Origin: an uncultured bacterium
GTDB lineage: Bacteria; Patescibacteriota; Minisyncoccia; Phycocordibacterales; UBA9973
Direction: 5' to 3'
DNA length: 45,699 bases
Assembly (NCBI GenBank): GCA_903929735.1
Contig: CAIYVW010000037.1
Span: 1 to 45,699 of the forward strand
The notes beneath the pieces were generated by a model. That model was not told the DNA's origin. It searched no databases and saw nothing but the letters and a program-made list of their open reading frames with translations. Below, in pieces: positions 15,498-23,681 of the stretch. A program made the position numbers and the translations under genes. Numbering within the stretch: the first letter of the stretch is position 1; each line of letters opens with the position of its first letter.

Positions 15498-17201
15498 CAA
15501 CAAAATAAATTACAATTACACGAAAAAGAGCTTCTTGCTCGTATTTCAGAACTTGAGTTAGAAATTAAAAAACTTAAGGATAGAAAATATGGACTTATTT
15601 GGGAAGATAAACCAGAAGAGGTTGTTTTGCAATGCAAAGCCAATATCCCTATTTTAAGAGAAGTTAAGAATAGAAAAATTGTTTCTGATAATTTAACACC
15701 AAACAATCTTTTGATTGAGGGTGACAATTATCACTCTCTTTCTGTTTTGAACTATACTCACAGGAAAAGTGTTGACCTTGTATATATTGATCCACCTTAT
15801 AACACAGGAGCTAAAAACTGGAGGTACAACAATGATTATGTTGATGGAGATGATGATTGGAGACATAGTAAATGGGTATCTTATATGAATAGAAGATTGC
15901 TCTTAGCAAAGAATGTACTAAAAGACAAAGGTGTTCTTGTCTGTGCTATTGATGAAAACGAACACGCCAATCTTGGATTACTTATACATCAGATTTTTAC
16001 GAATTACACGATTGACTGCGTTACAGTAGTTCATAATCCTAGAGGTGTTCAGGGTAAAAACTTTTCGTATAATCACGAGTATATCTATTTTGCCTATCCA
16101 AATGATGGAGGAAAATATATTCTAGATGCTGAAAGAGAAGAGACACTTGAAAGAAACTTTAGAGTTGACGGTAGTAACTCGCCAAGATCAACCTCAAAGA
16201 CAATGTTTTTCCCAATTATTATAGAAGATAAAAAGATTGTTGGTTTTGGTGATGTTGCTGATGTGAATTATCACCCAAAGCAACAAACTGAACATAGAAA
16301 GAATGGGCAGATTTACGTATGGCCAATAGATATAAACGGTATTGAAAGAAAGTGGTCTTTTTCTAGAAATAGTATAGAAGAAATTAAAGACCAGTTAATT
16401 TTCAAGAACAGAAAAGATAGATACGAAATCTATAGGCAAAAAGATGCTTCCCCCTATAGAACAGTGTGGATCAATTCTAAATATGATGCTAATGAATATG
16501 GCTCAAAATTAGTTAATTCTATTATTGATACAAACTTTCCTTTTCCCAAATCAATTTATAATGTTCTAGAGTGTGTATCAGCTACTGTTGGGAATAATAA
16601 AACTGCAACAGTTTTAGATTTTTTTGCTGGTTCAGGAACTACAGGTCACGCTGTCCTAGAACTGAATAAGCAAGATGGTGGTAATCGTAAGTTTATTCTT
16701 TGTACAAATAATGAAAATAATATATGTGAAGAAGTTACTTATGAACGTATTAAAAGAGTTATAAAAGGATATAAAAATAAGAAAGGTGAAAAAATTGAAG
16801 GTCTTGGTGGTAATTTATCATATTACAAAACCGATTTAGTGAACATAGAAAAAATACACAAGATTTCAGATGAAGAAAAAATTAAGGTTACTTATCAAGC
16901 TGGTGAAATGATAGCAGTAAGAGAAGATACCTTAAATGAAATAGAAAAAAATGAATGGTGGCAGATTTTTGAAGGAAATAATAATATCACTGCTATTTAT
17001 TTCAAAGAAGATAAAGAGAAAATTAAAGAACTGATAAAAAAACTTATTTCTAAATTTGAGAATGATAAAACTTCCGTAACTCTTTATATTTTCGGTTGGG
17101 GTAAAAATGAATACAAAAATGAATATAGTTCAGGCCTAGTTCGTGTCGAGGACATTCCTGAACCTATACTGGAAGTTTATAAAGAAATAAATCGTTTATA
17201 A
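15492..17201 (+). CDS. mod: Type III restriction-modification methyltransferase (Mod)
   Basis: A 569-aa N6-adenine DNA methyltransferase of the beta class: the catalytic DPPY motif (VDLVYIDPPYNTG, about residue 90) precedes the SAM-binding motif (VLDFFAGSGTTGHAVLEL, about 374). Between them lies the target-recognition region (about 170-350). The N-terminal coiled coil (about 1-35) and the sequence around WVSYMNRRLLLAKNVLKDKG are typical of type III Mod. Mod both methylates one strand of the site and gives the Mod-Res complex its specificity. res starts 3 bases later. The start codon lies in a hairpin of the structured leader and lacks an obvious Shine-Dalgarno. Confidence 0.95.
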   Translation: MSQQNKLQLHEKELLARISELELEIKKLKDRKYGLIWEDKPEEVVLQCKANIPILREVKNRKIVSDNLTPNNLLIEGDNYHSLSVLNYTHRKSVDLVYIDPPYNTGAKNWRYNNDYVDGDDDWRHSKWVSYMNRRLLLAKNVLKDKGVLVCAIDENEHANLGLLIHQIFTNYTIDCVTVVHNPRGVQGKNFSYNHEYIYFAYPNDGGKYILDAEREETLERNFRVDGSNSPRSTSKTMFFPIIIEDKKIVGFGDVADVNYHPKQQTEHRKNGQIYVWPIDINGIERKWSFSRNSIEEIKDQLIFKNRKDRYEIYRQKDASPYRTVWINSKYDANEYGSKLVNSIIDTNFPFPKSIYNVLECVSATVGNNKTATVLDFFAGSGTTGHAVLELNKQDGGNRKFILCTNNENNICEEVTYERIKRVIKGYKNKKGEKIEGLGGNLSYYKTDLVNIEKIHKISDEEKIKVTYQAGEMIAVREDTLNEIEKNEWWQIFEGNNNITAIYFKEDKEKIKELIKKLISKFENDKTSVTLYIFGWGKNEYKNEYSSGLVRVEDIPEPILEVYKEINRL

Positions 17202-17204
17202 TTT

Positions 17205-19502
17205 ATGCTTATACTTAAACCATTTCAAGAAACAGCAATATCTCAGCTTAAAGACAAGTTTTTAACTTTATGGAAACTTGGTGATACAAATGTTAATTTA
17301 ACTTTCAAATCTCCAACTGGTTCGGGAAAAACAATAATGATGGCTCAATTCTTGAGAGATATTGTTTCTGACCCACGATTTGCAAGTGCAGATGTCGGTT
17401 TTATTTGGATTACAAACTCTGACTCTCTCGCAATGCAATCAAAAGATAAACTTTTTACGTATTACGGAGGAGCTAGCGAAAATCCACTTATTGATCTGAA
17501 CAATCTACGAGATGGTGTTATTCCTAAGAACGGGGTTTTCTTTATAAACTGGCAGAAACTTGTATCAAAATCAAAAGATAATCGTAAACTTCGCACTGAG
17601 GGTGAGTCAAATACCACCTTTGATATGTATCTAGAAAATACACATATACTTAAACGTGATGTTGTATTGATTATTGATGAAGAGCATATTGCTTCCGATA
17701 CAGTTCTTGCTAGTGATTTAATTAAGAATGTTATTAAGCCAAGAATTATAATTGGTGTTTCAGCTACCCCTCAAACAAAAGGTATTACTGTAGATGTTGA
17801 CCGTAAGGATGTTGTACGAGAGGGTTTAATAAAAGAAAAAATTGTATTTCAAACAGCTGAAGATTTAGAAAATAAAGAATATAAAAATATGGATCAGGAT
17901 GATGTTCTTCTTACTTTAGCTTTTGAGAAAAGAAACGAGCTTGTTGAATACTATAAAAAACTTAAGATTGATATTAACCCACTTGTTTTAATACAACTTC
18001 CAAATGACGATAAAGCAAGAAAAGATACTGCTAATATGACCAAGCAAGATTTGGTTATAAACTTTCTTAAGTCAAAAGGAATACTCACTCACGAAATAGC
18101 CGTCTGGCTTTCAGACGATAAGGTAAATCTTGCAGACGTAGAAGCAAGTAATTCACCAGTATCATTTTTACTTTTCAAACAAGCAGTAGCTACAGGATGG
18201 GATTGTCCACGAGCAAGTATCTTGGTGATGTTCCGTGAGATTAAAAATCCTACATTTGCTATCCAAACATCAGGTCGTATTTTACGTATGCCACTTGGAG
18301 TACATTTTTCAGTACCAGAACTTAATCTCGGTTATTTATACACAAACTATAAACGAAATGAAGTACTTGTTGGTTATGCAAAATCTGCTGACCAAAATAG
18401 ACCAGCAATAAATGGAAGTTACAGGAAAACGGCTGTAGAACCAATTGTTCTTGACTCAGTGTTTATGAGCCGTACTGACTATAACGATTTAGGTGATAGC
18501 TTCCAAGAAACTTTCAAAAAGGTAGCAAATAATTATTTTGGTATTTTAGAAAAAGATACAAAAGCAAATGTTATAAAAAAGTTCAATGATAAAAAACTTT
18601 CTTTAGACAAAAAAGTTACAAATGGCCTTATTGTTGATGTTGAGATTGATGACTATGATAATTTCAAGCAGGAACTTCTTTCTGAGGGAAGTAGTTATGA
18701 GCAAGAAATGTCACAGCATGATTTAGAGAGATTATATAATCTTTTCTGTTTTAATATCATATCTAAACAAATTGATGAGGATAAAAAGTTTGCTCCAGAG
18801 CGTTCTTGGGGTAAATTAAAAACCGCCTTAAATGTGTGGCTTCTTGGTCTCCTTAAAGAACAGCGATTACAAATCTATCACATTATTGTAAATGATTTCT
18901 TAAAAGTGAACAGTGTTTTGAGTAGCGTAATTGGTAAAGCATTATCTACATACAGACCAATTCGTGAGCAAGAAATAAATCATAAATCTCAAAGATCCAA
19001 ACGAACTGAGCAAATTGAAATACCAAGACCATCCCTTTTCTATACTGACCAATATGAAGAAATGAAAGTAAAGAAAAGTGCAATGCAACCATTCTTTATA
19101 GAAAAAGATTATACAGGCAAGAAAAATGAGACAAACTTTATTAAATCATTAGAAGAAAATGATAGTGTTCTCTGGTGGTATAAAAATGGTGATTTGGGTA
19201 GTGAGTTTTTCTCTATTCCATATTATGATCCAACAACCAACAAAGAAAGTTTGTTTTATCCTGACTGGGTTATAAGAAATGAAAAAGGTGTTTACATAAT
19301 AGATACAAAAGGTGGTGATACAGCAAAGGGGGCAAAAGAACGTGCTGAAGCGCTCCAAGCGTGGATAAAAAGCAAGAAAGGTTATTATGGAGGTATCGCT
19401 GTCCAAGATGGCTCAAATGGCTGGAAAATCAACGATAGTGCTAAATACGAGTATACTACTGCTCTTAAGGGATGGAAAGATTTAGAAGATTTTTTGAATT
19501 GA
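17205..19502 (+). CDS. res: Type III restriction endonuclease (Res)
   Basis: A 765-aa SF2 helicase-nuclease. Walker A SPTGSGKTIMMAQF (about residue 38), motif II DEEH (VVLIIDEEHIAS, about 160), motif III GVSATPQ, and motif VI QTSGRILRMPLG are visible. The C-terminal nuclease has the PD...D-x-K pattern in FYPDWVIRNEKGVYIIDTKGG (about 685-705). It is somewhat shorter than the roughly 900-970 aa of classic EcoP-type Res but keeps all key motifs, so it should be active. It is translationally linked to mod and ends 10 bases before the convergent RT gene. Confidence 0.93.
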   Translation: MLILKPFQETAISQLKDKFLTLWKLGDTNVNLTFKSPTGSGKTIMMAQFLRDIVSDPRFASADVGFIWITNSDSLAMQSKDKLFTYYGGASENPLIDLNNLRDGVIPKNGVFFINWQKLVSKSKDNRKLRTEGESNTTFDMYLENTHILKRDVVLIIDEEHIASDTVLASDLIKNVIKPRIIIGVSATPQTKGITVDVDRKDVVREGLIKEKIVFQTAEDLENKEYKNMDQDDVLLTLAFEKRNELVEYYKKLKIDINPLVLIQLPNDDKARKDTANMTKQDLVINFLKSKGILTHEIAVWLSDDKVNLADVEASNSPVSFLLFKQAVATGWDCPRASILVMFREIKNPTFAIQTSGRILRMPLGVHFSVPELNLGYLYTNYKRNEVLVGYAKSADQNRPAINGSYRKTAVEPIVLDSVFMSRTDYNDLGDSFQETFKKVANNYFGILEKDTKANVIKKFNDKKLSLDKKVTNGLIVDVEIDDYDNFKQELLSEGSSYEQEMSQHDLERLYNLFCFNIISKQIDEDKKFAPERSWGKLKTALNVWLLGLLKEQRLQIYHIIVNDFLKVNSVLSSVIGKALSTYRPIREQEINHKSQRSKRTEQIEIPRPSLFYTDQYEEMKVKKSAMQPFFIEKDYTGKKNETNFIKSLEENDSVLWWYKNGDLGSEFFSIPYYDPTTNKESLFYPDWVIRNEKGVYIIDTKGGDTAKGAKERAEALQAWIKSKKGYYGGIAVQDGSNGWKINDSAKYEYTTALKGWKDLEDFLN

Positions 19503-19512
19503 TTATAAAGAA

Positions 19513-20538
19513 TTATTTTTTATTCATATATTTTGTTGATATTTCGTTAGTTATCTTTCTTGCATTACCGTGACTTAAAAGTCCTAAGTATGACTGAACT
19601 GTATCTATCTTGCCCTCTTTTAGTTTAATACGTTTCCACATTCTACGTTTAGTTACTGTTCTAATTACACGATGATTTGGAAAATGTACCCATCCAAGAA
19701 AATCAATTCCAGAAACCAGTGTGTTTATAGATACTTTGTTATGGTGAAGTGATAACTTAAGCTGTTCTTTAAGAAAATTAGATATTTGAGGAAGTATGTT
19801 TTTTTCAATCCATTCTTTGTTTTCAGACATAACAATAAAATCGTCTGCGTAACGAATATAGTATTTTATTTTTAGTTTGTGTTTAATAAATTGATCAAAC
19901 TCATTCATATAGATGTTTACAAGCAATTGTGAGGTGAGATTACCAAGAGGTAATCCGACATCTTCTTTGGTTGAATGAAAACTTTTAATTATTTCTGACA
20001 AAAGTGAGGTAACGTCGTCATCTCTAATATATTTTTTAATAATTTCAATAAGGATATTCTGGTCAATGGAAGCAAAAAACTTTCTTATATCACCCTTCAA
20101 AACCCACACTGTCCTTGTATTATTCTTTGATACTTTGTTAGAGAAAGTCCTAAATCTTTGTATCGCCTTATGTGTTCCTTTATTTTTTCTACAAGAATAT
20201 GAGTCAGAAGTAAAAGTCCTATCAAAAAATGGATAGAGTACACGATAGATAGCGTGGTGAAGTAATCTGTCTCGTACTTTTGCTTTATGTATACTTCGTG
20301 GCTTTGGGTCAGAAATGTTGAAGGCGTAATAATCAGAATGCTTATATGTTTTATTTAAGAGTTCATTGTGTAGGTCTATTATATTATCCATTAAGTTTCG
20401 TTCAAAATCTAAAACATCCTTCCTTAATTTTTTGTCTATTGAAAACTCTTTCCAAGCAAATAGAAGATTATTAAGAGAAATGATATGTTTATATGTATGA
20501 ATAAATTGAATACGAATCATATTAAAAATAGTGTTCAA
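19513..20538 (-). CDS. DGR reverse transcriptase
   Basis: A 341-aa reverse transcriptase. Domain 4 reads GLPLGNLTSQLLVNIYMNEFD; the S-Q in place of the retroviral/group II S-P is the DGR-type signature. The catalytic YADD is in YYIRYADDFIVMSE. Upstream motifs include RSIHKAKVRDRLLHHAIYRV and VLKGDIRKFFASID (first catalytic Asp). The C-terminus has DFLGWVHFPNHRV and a short thumb. No maturase or endonuclease domain exists, unlike group II introns. The enzyme copies TR RNA with errors at adenines. ATGs at 20538 or 20520 are possible starts; either overlaps the 5' end of the divergent avd. Confidence 0.94.
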   Translation of the reverse strand: MNTIFNMIRIQFIHTYKHIISLNNLLFAWKEFSIDKKLRKDVLDFERNLMDNIIDLHNELLNKTYKHSDYYAFNISDPKPRSIHKAKVRDRLLHHAIYRVLYPFFDRTFTSDSYSCRKNKGTHKAIQRFRTFSNKVSKNNTRTVWVLKGDIRKFFASIDQNILIEIIKKYIRDDDVTSLLSEIIKSFHSTKEDVGLPLGNLTSQLLVNIYMNEFDQFIKHKLKIKYYIRYADDFIVMSENKEWIEKNILPQISNFLKEQLKLSLHHNKVSINTLVSGIDFLGWVHFPNHRVIRTVTKRRMWKRIKLKEGKIDTVQSYLGLLSHGNARKITNEISTKYMNKK

Positions 20539-20901
20539 ACTCCAACACTTTTGCCAGTACTACATAAACTAAAAACTGTGTATCTTCTATGGTATAGCTA
20601 TTATCAGATTTTACCCAAAGAACATCGTTATTCTCTTGGAATAAAAATAGATAGCTTGTTTGTAGAAATAATGGAAGCCATCTCTTTGGCTGGATTTCTT
20701 ACTAAAGGAGAAAAACAACCTTACGTAAGATTATCAATCAGAAAGGTTGATACTTTGAAAATCTTACTGATGATTTTATGGGAGACAAAATCTATTGATA
20801 ATAAAAAGTACATTGCACTTTCTGTCCCCTTAGATGAGGTAGGAAGAATGCTTGGTGGTTGGAATGGACAGCTTACAAAACAAAACTCTCCCATCACATA
20901 G
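20485..20901 (+). CDS. avd: DGR accessory variability determinant (Avd)
   Basis: A 138-aa (or 134-aa from the ATG at 20497) four-helix-bundle protein of the Avd/S23-like family. It has a helix around LHKLKTVYLLWYSYYQILPK, the basic turn PKEHRYSLGIKIDSL, and the C-terminal signature VPLDEVGRMLGGWNGQL, closely like the EVGR-I-L-G-x-W end of Avd. Avd forms a positively charged pentamer that binds RT and the TR RNA and is required for mutagenic homing. Unusually, the gene is on the strand opposite to RT, TR and target. It converges on TR and its 5' end overlaps the divergent RT gene by at least 24 bases. Confidence 0.85.
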   Translation: MFICMNKLNTNHIKNSVQTPTLLPVLHKLKTVYLLWYSYYQILPKEHRYSLGIKIDSLFVEIMEAISLAGFLTKGEKQPYVRLSIRKVDTLKILLMILWETKSIDNKKYIALSVPLDEVGRMLGGWNGQLTKQNSPIT

Positions 20902-20920
20902 AAAGGAGAGAAATGAAAAG

Positions 20921-21048
20921 ATTTGCGAGAACAGCAGACGGGTTATTAGCGTTCCAATCATTCTCAAGCCAATTGTAGTTCCAGTTCCACTTACCATCGT
21001 TCCAGTACAAGTACAGGACGTAACGGTTACCGTTAGAGTTCCGAAGAA
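20921..21048 (-). repeat. DGR template repeat (TR)
   Basis: 128 bases aligned without gaps to VR (21405-21532). 20 substitutions are present, all at T on the + strand, i.e. A in the sense of the target gene. 20 of the 34 A positions differ and none of the other 94. Read in the target frame, TR is rich in AAC/AAT (Asn) codons, 17 in all, which is the usual design because A changes in these codons sample many residues. It is non-coding itself and lies just beyond the 3' end of avd. Confidence 0.97.
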
Positions 21049-21281
21049 ACATATAGAGTATCATCTATTCCACCACCTCTTGAATACTCTCAAGGTTGTA
21101 TATTACTCGTGATAATAATCACTCAATACTCTATACCAAGTATCTTCATTTTTTTGAAGTTTCTGCATACATCACTCTACTTGAAACCTTAATCTCAAGT
21201 ATTCTGAATGTATGGATACTGGTTTCGGTAGCGGAAAATCGTAATCGTCCGCATATTCACCTACTACCGTATTTAGTTTAA
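21049..21281 (-). other. Leader and spacer upstream of TR (no gene)
   Basis: No convincing ORF. On the reverse strand it precedes TR and contains an inverted repeat TATAGAGTAT/ATACTCTATA (21126-21135 paired with 21052-21061), whose inner arm almost touches the TR 5' end. Smaller hairpins lie inside (CTTGA/TCAAG and GTGAT/ATCAC). It probably holds the TR promoter and a structured 5' part of the TR RNA. I could not pick a clear promoter. Confidence 0.4.
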
Positions 21282-21316
21282 CACAAAAAAATAACCCCTG
21301 TATAAAAATACAGGGG
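21282..21316 (-). terminator. Terminator of the DGR target gene
   Basis: Reverse-strand perfect 9-bp hairpin CCCCTGTAT/ATACAGGGG with a 4-base loop (21295-21316), followed by TTATTTTTTT. A second stem, GGAGG/CCTCC at 21318-21335 followed by eight Ts on the + strand, lies between it and VR. Hairpins just after VR are also part of the homing signal in some DGRs, so a double role is possible. Confidence 0.8.
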
Positions 21317-21371
21317 CGGAGGATAAAGTACCTCCAATTTTTTTTCGCGAAATGCACAAAGGACAAAGGGT

Positions 21372-22031
21372 CTAAGAAACCAAAGTTTCAGAAACCAGAG
21401 TGCTACTTGCGAGAACAGCAGACGGGCCATCAGCGAACCAATCACGCCCAAGCCAATAGTAGTTCCAGTCCCACTCACCACCGTCCCAGCACAAGTACAG
21501 GACGTAACGGCGACCGCCAGAGTCCCGAAGAACAGTTCCATCAAAGAAAATAAAAGTTGTATTCCCGTTTGTTTTTTCTTTCCATTTTTCAGGAATGAGG
21601 ATTTGGTTTTCCCAAAGTGTTTTGAAAATACCAGCATCCAAACGAATACGATTTGTTTTTTCTTTGAGACGTTTGAGTTTGTCTTCACCTTTAATGATTT
21701 TCTCTCCTTTTTCCAAGGTTGAGTCAAACATAACCTCAGTTAGGTCAATTTCGGTGAGAGCAATTGCTCTTTCGTCTTGTTCTTCAATAGACCATCCGTC
21801 ACCAATAAAGGTTTTGGGATCAAACAGGATAGAGCGGTCAATGCTGATTACCCTTGGGCTATCAACTATAACTTTTCCACCATTTTTAAGGAATGCAGTA
21901 AATTGTTTACCTGCTTCCGTAGGGTCATCTACAATCTTTTGTAAAATTGTGTGTTCCAAGACATCCCAATTAACATTGGTTGCAAGGATTTGGATAACCG
22001 TGTGAGACTGACCAATAGATGGCTTACTCAT
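21372..22031 (-). CDS. DGR target protein with C-terminal variable domain
   Basis: A 219-aa protein from the ATG at 22031, chosen because AGGAGG lies 5 bases upstream; the frame is open to 22061. The N-terminal part (about 1-155) is unrecognised but includes a segment of the type seen in other Patescibacteria DGR targets (IGDGWSIEEQDERAIAL). The C-terminal part (about 160-208) starts TTFIFFDGTVLRD and has the aromatic/Gly-rich pattern YVLYLCWDGGEWDWNYYWLG of a C-type-lectin-like variable domain. VR covers this part. No signal peptide or membrane helix is seen, so the diversified binding surface may act inside the cell or be exported by an unseen route. The ligand is unknown. Confidence 0.88.
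   Translation of the reverse strand: MSKPSIGQSHTVIQILATNVNWDVLEHTILQKIVDDPTEAGKQFTAFLKNGGKVIVDSPRVISIDRSILFDPKTFIGDGWSIEEQDERAIALTEIDLTEVMFDSTLEKGEKIIKGEDKLKRLKEKTNRIRLDAGIFKTLWENQILIPEKWKEKTNGNTTFIFFDGTVLRDSGGRRYVLYLCWDGGEWDWNYYWLGRDWFADGPSAVLASSTLVSETLVS
21405..21532 (-). repeat. DGR variable repeat (VR)
   Basis: The variable copy, forming codons of the C-terminal part of the target gene. Compared with TR, 15 codons differ: several Asn to Asp or Gly, Asn to Arg (twice), Asn to Tyr, Phe and Ser, plus Tyr to Cys, Asp to Gly, Lys to Glu and Glu to Gly. All need only A substitutions. Its 3' border (21405) is 33 bases from the stop codon. Confidence 0.97.
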
Positions 22032-22075
22032 AATTACCTCCTTTTTTAATAAGAACAACATCGTTCTTGGTTTAT

Positions 22076-22105
22076 ATTATAGCATAATATAACACATTAT
22101 GTCAA
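22076..22105 (-). promoter_or_regulatory. Strong promoter of the DGR target gene
   Basis: Reverse-strand consensus TTGACA (22105-22100), 18-base spacer, consensus TATAAT (22081-22076). The predicted start is near 22069, giving a leader of about 38 bases with a hairpin AAGAAC/GTTCTT and then AGGAGG. This is the best consensus promoter in the window. Confidence 0.85.
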
Positions 22106-22198
22106 TATGACTAGTTTTTCTGATTTTTCCTTTAGATTTGGTATATAAATATAACCGTTATGTTCCCTTACCCTAGTTCCCACTTCGTCCACTAAATC

Positions 22199-22203
22199 GC
22201 GCA
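22199..22203. other. Putative attR core (GCGCA)
   Basis: Matches attL at 10164-10168. The element-side half-site CTTCGTCCA lies at 22183-22191. The chromosomal side continues after 3 bases into the terminator at 22207-22230. Confidence 0.6.
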
Positions 22204-22206
22204 AAT

Positions 22207-22230
22207 AAAAAGAGGCTTATGCCTCTTTTT
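22207..22230 (+). terminator. Orphan terminator, probably the original tRNA-Asp terminator
   Basis: Perfect hairpin AAAAAGAGGC/GCCTCTTTTT with a 4-base loop. No forward gene ends here now. With the element removed it would lie 38 bases after tRNA-Asp's T loop and a few bases after its 3' end. Confidence 0.8.
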
Positions 22231-22311
22231 GCTTATTTGACTTAAAGCTAGATTAATAGTAATTTAAGTTTAAATAAACAGTTCTAGTATTAACTTTAAA
22301 TTCTTTGAAAA

Positions 22312-23625
22312 ATGGAAAAGAAACAGTTATTTCTAATAGACACAAATGTCTTTCTTCACGACCACGGATCTGTCCGAAGGTTTGGGAAAAATGACATAGG
22401 AATTCCAATTCAAGTTATAATTGAATTGGATAACTTCAAAAAAGGAAAGGAGCCAATTAATTATTGTGCCAGAGATGTCTTACGTGAGATAGAATCTTTA
22501 CCTAGTAAGCAAATTTATGATGGAGGTGCTTCTCTCGGGGAGAATCTTGGTAAACTTAGAATTATTGTTGGACATCCTTACCACAGCGAAGTTAAGAAAA
22601 TTTTTCCAGAACAAACTATGGATCATTTGATATTAAACGCTGCATACTGCTTGAATCATTCCAAAAAAGTTAAGGAATCAAACACTGAAGTGATCTTAGT
22701 ATCAAAAGATGTGAATCTACGATTAAAAGCAGGGGCTCTTGGATTAATGGCGGAAGATTATCAAAATGATAAAGTTCTTGATGTACCATCCTTATTCGGA
22801 GAAATAAGAAAATTCGAAATAGAGGAAGAGGAAATTACAGAGCTATACACGAAAAAACATATTGAATTCAAAGCCAGAGAAGCATTCTTTCAGAATGAAT
22901 TTATGATATTAAATGCTTCCAAAAGAACAGCCTTATCTTGCTTTAAGAATGATGTTTTTACTTTAATCAAAGATGACCTACGCCCTTTTGGAATTAAAGC
23001 TAGAAATTCCGAACAGTCATTTGCCCTTCATGCACTACTTGATCCAAAGATTTCATTAGTAACAATGACTGGTAAAGCTGGAACAGGAAAAACTCTTTTA
23101 GCTATTGCTGCAGGTTTGCATTTAATGAAAAATAACCAATACGAGCAAATATACTTTACGAGAGAAGCTATGGGGCTTTCAAATAAAGATATTGGTTTTC
23201 TTCCTGGGGGTATAAATGATAAATTATCTCCCTATATGCAAGGACTGCAAGATAATATATCTTTACTTAAAAGTATCAAGGGTAACAAAAAGATCATTGA
23301 AGATTATGAAAAAAGTGGAGAGTTAAAGCTTGAAGCTTTAACTTTCATAAGGGGTAGAAGTATCCCTAATACTTTCTTTATTATCGATGAAGCACAAAAC
23401 CTGACACATCAAGAAGTTAAAACTATTCTTACCAGAGCAGGAGTAGGAACTAAGATAATATTAATCGGAGATGTCATGCAGATAGATACTCCTTTTATTG
23501 ATTTATCATCTAACGGATTGAGTCACGTCATCTCGTCTATGAGAGGTCAGAGTGTTTACTCACAAATAAACTTAGTAAAAGGCGAACGTTCTGAATTAGC
23601 AGAACTTGCTGCTAACTTACTTTAA
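22312..23625 (+). CDS. PhoH-family ATPase with N-terminal PIN domain
   Basis: A 437-aa two-domain protein. Residues 1-150 form a PIN nuclease domain: LFLIDTNVFLHD (first acidic residue), VIIELDNFKKG, and VILVSKDVNLRLKA. Residues 205-437 form a PhoH ATPase with Walker A MTGKAGTGKTLLAIAAG, Walker B TFFIIDEAQNLTHQEVKT, and the arginine-containing GVGTKIILIGDVMQIDTP. This PIN-PhoH order is that of the YlaK/PhoH2 group, thought to act as RNA helicase-nucleases. It is the first intact chromosomal gene right of the element. Confidence 0.93.
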   Translation: MEKKQLFLIDTNVFLHDHGSVRRFGKNDIGIPIQVIIELDNFKKGKEPINYCARDVLREIESLPSKQIYDGGASLGENLGKLRIIVGHPYHSEVKKIFPEQTMDHLILNAAYCLNHSKKVKESNTEVILVSKDVNLRLKAGALGLMAEDYQNDKVLDVPSLFGEIRKFEIEEEEITELYTKKHIEFKAREAFFQNEFMILNASKRTALSCFKNDVFTLIKDDLRPFGIKARNSEQSFALHALLDPKISLVTMTGKAGTGKTLLAIAAGLHLMKNNQYEQIYFTREAMGLSNKDIGFLPGGINDKLSPYMQGLQDNISLLKSIKGNKKIIEDYEKSGELKLEALTFIRGRSIPNTFFIIDEAQNLTHQEVKTILTRAGVGTKIILIGDVMQIDTPFIDLSSNGLSHVISSMRGQSVYSQINLVKGERSELAELAANLL

Positions 23626-23651
23626 TCTAAAATCCATTTTAGAACATTTTA

Positions 23652-23681
23652 AAAACCCCAGCACTGTTGTGTTGGGGTTTT
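23652..23681. terminator. Bidirectional terminator
   Basis: AAAACCCCA/TGGGGTTTT stem with an inner CAC/GTG, A-rich on one side and T-rich on the other, between convergent genes. Confidence 0.85.

Larger units (their letters stand above)
10164..22203. mobile_element. Integrative element with serine recombinase, type III R-M and DGR
   Basis: An element of about 12.0 kb in the 3' end of tRNA-Asp. Left to right it holds: recombinase (-), structured leader, replication initiator (-), two small ORFs (-), possible defence gene (-), structured leader, mod (+), res (+), RT (-), avd (+), TR and DGR target (-). The boundaries are the shared GCGCA at 10164-10168 and 22199-22203. Joining the ends gives CTTCGTCCA, 16 bases, TGGACAAAG, an inverted repeat centred in the core as expected of a serine-recombinase attP. 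Removing the element joins tRNA-Asp to the orphan terminator at 22207-22230. No conjugation or capsid genes are visible. Confidence 0.75.

Noticed and set aside
19513-20538. Reverse transcriptase as a group II intron or retron RT
   Set aside because: No maturase or endonuclease domain and no intron domain V; motif 4 has SQ as in DGR RTs, and TR/VR are present.
20852-21112. Forward 86-aa ORF over TR
   Set aside because: It is the complement of TR; the Val/Pro-rich peptide mirrors the Asn codons of the sense strand.
20921-21532. TR and VR as an ordinary gene duplication or a two-repeat CRISPR
   Set aside because: Differences are confined to one base type on one strand, and RT and Avd lie alongside; neither duplication nor CRISPR produces that pattern.
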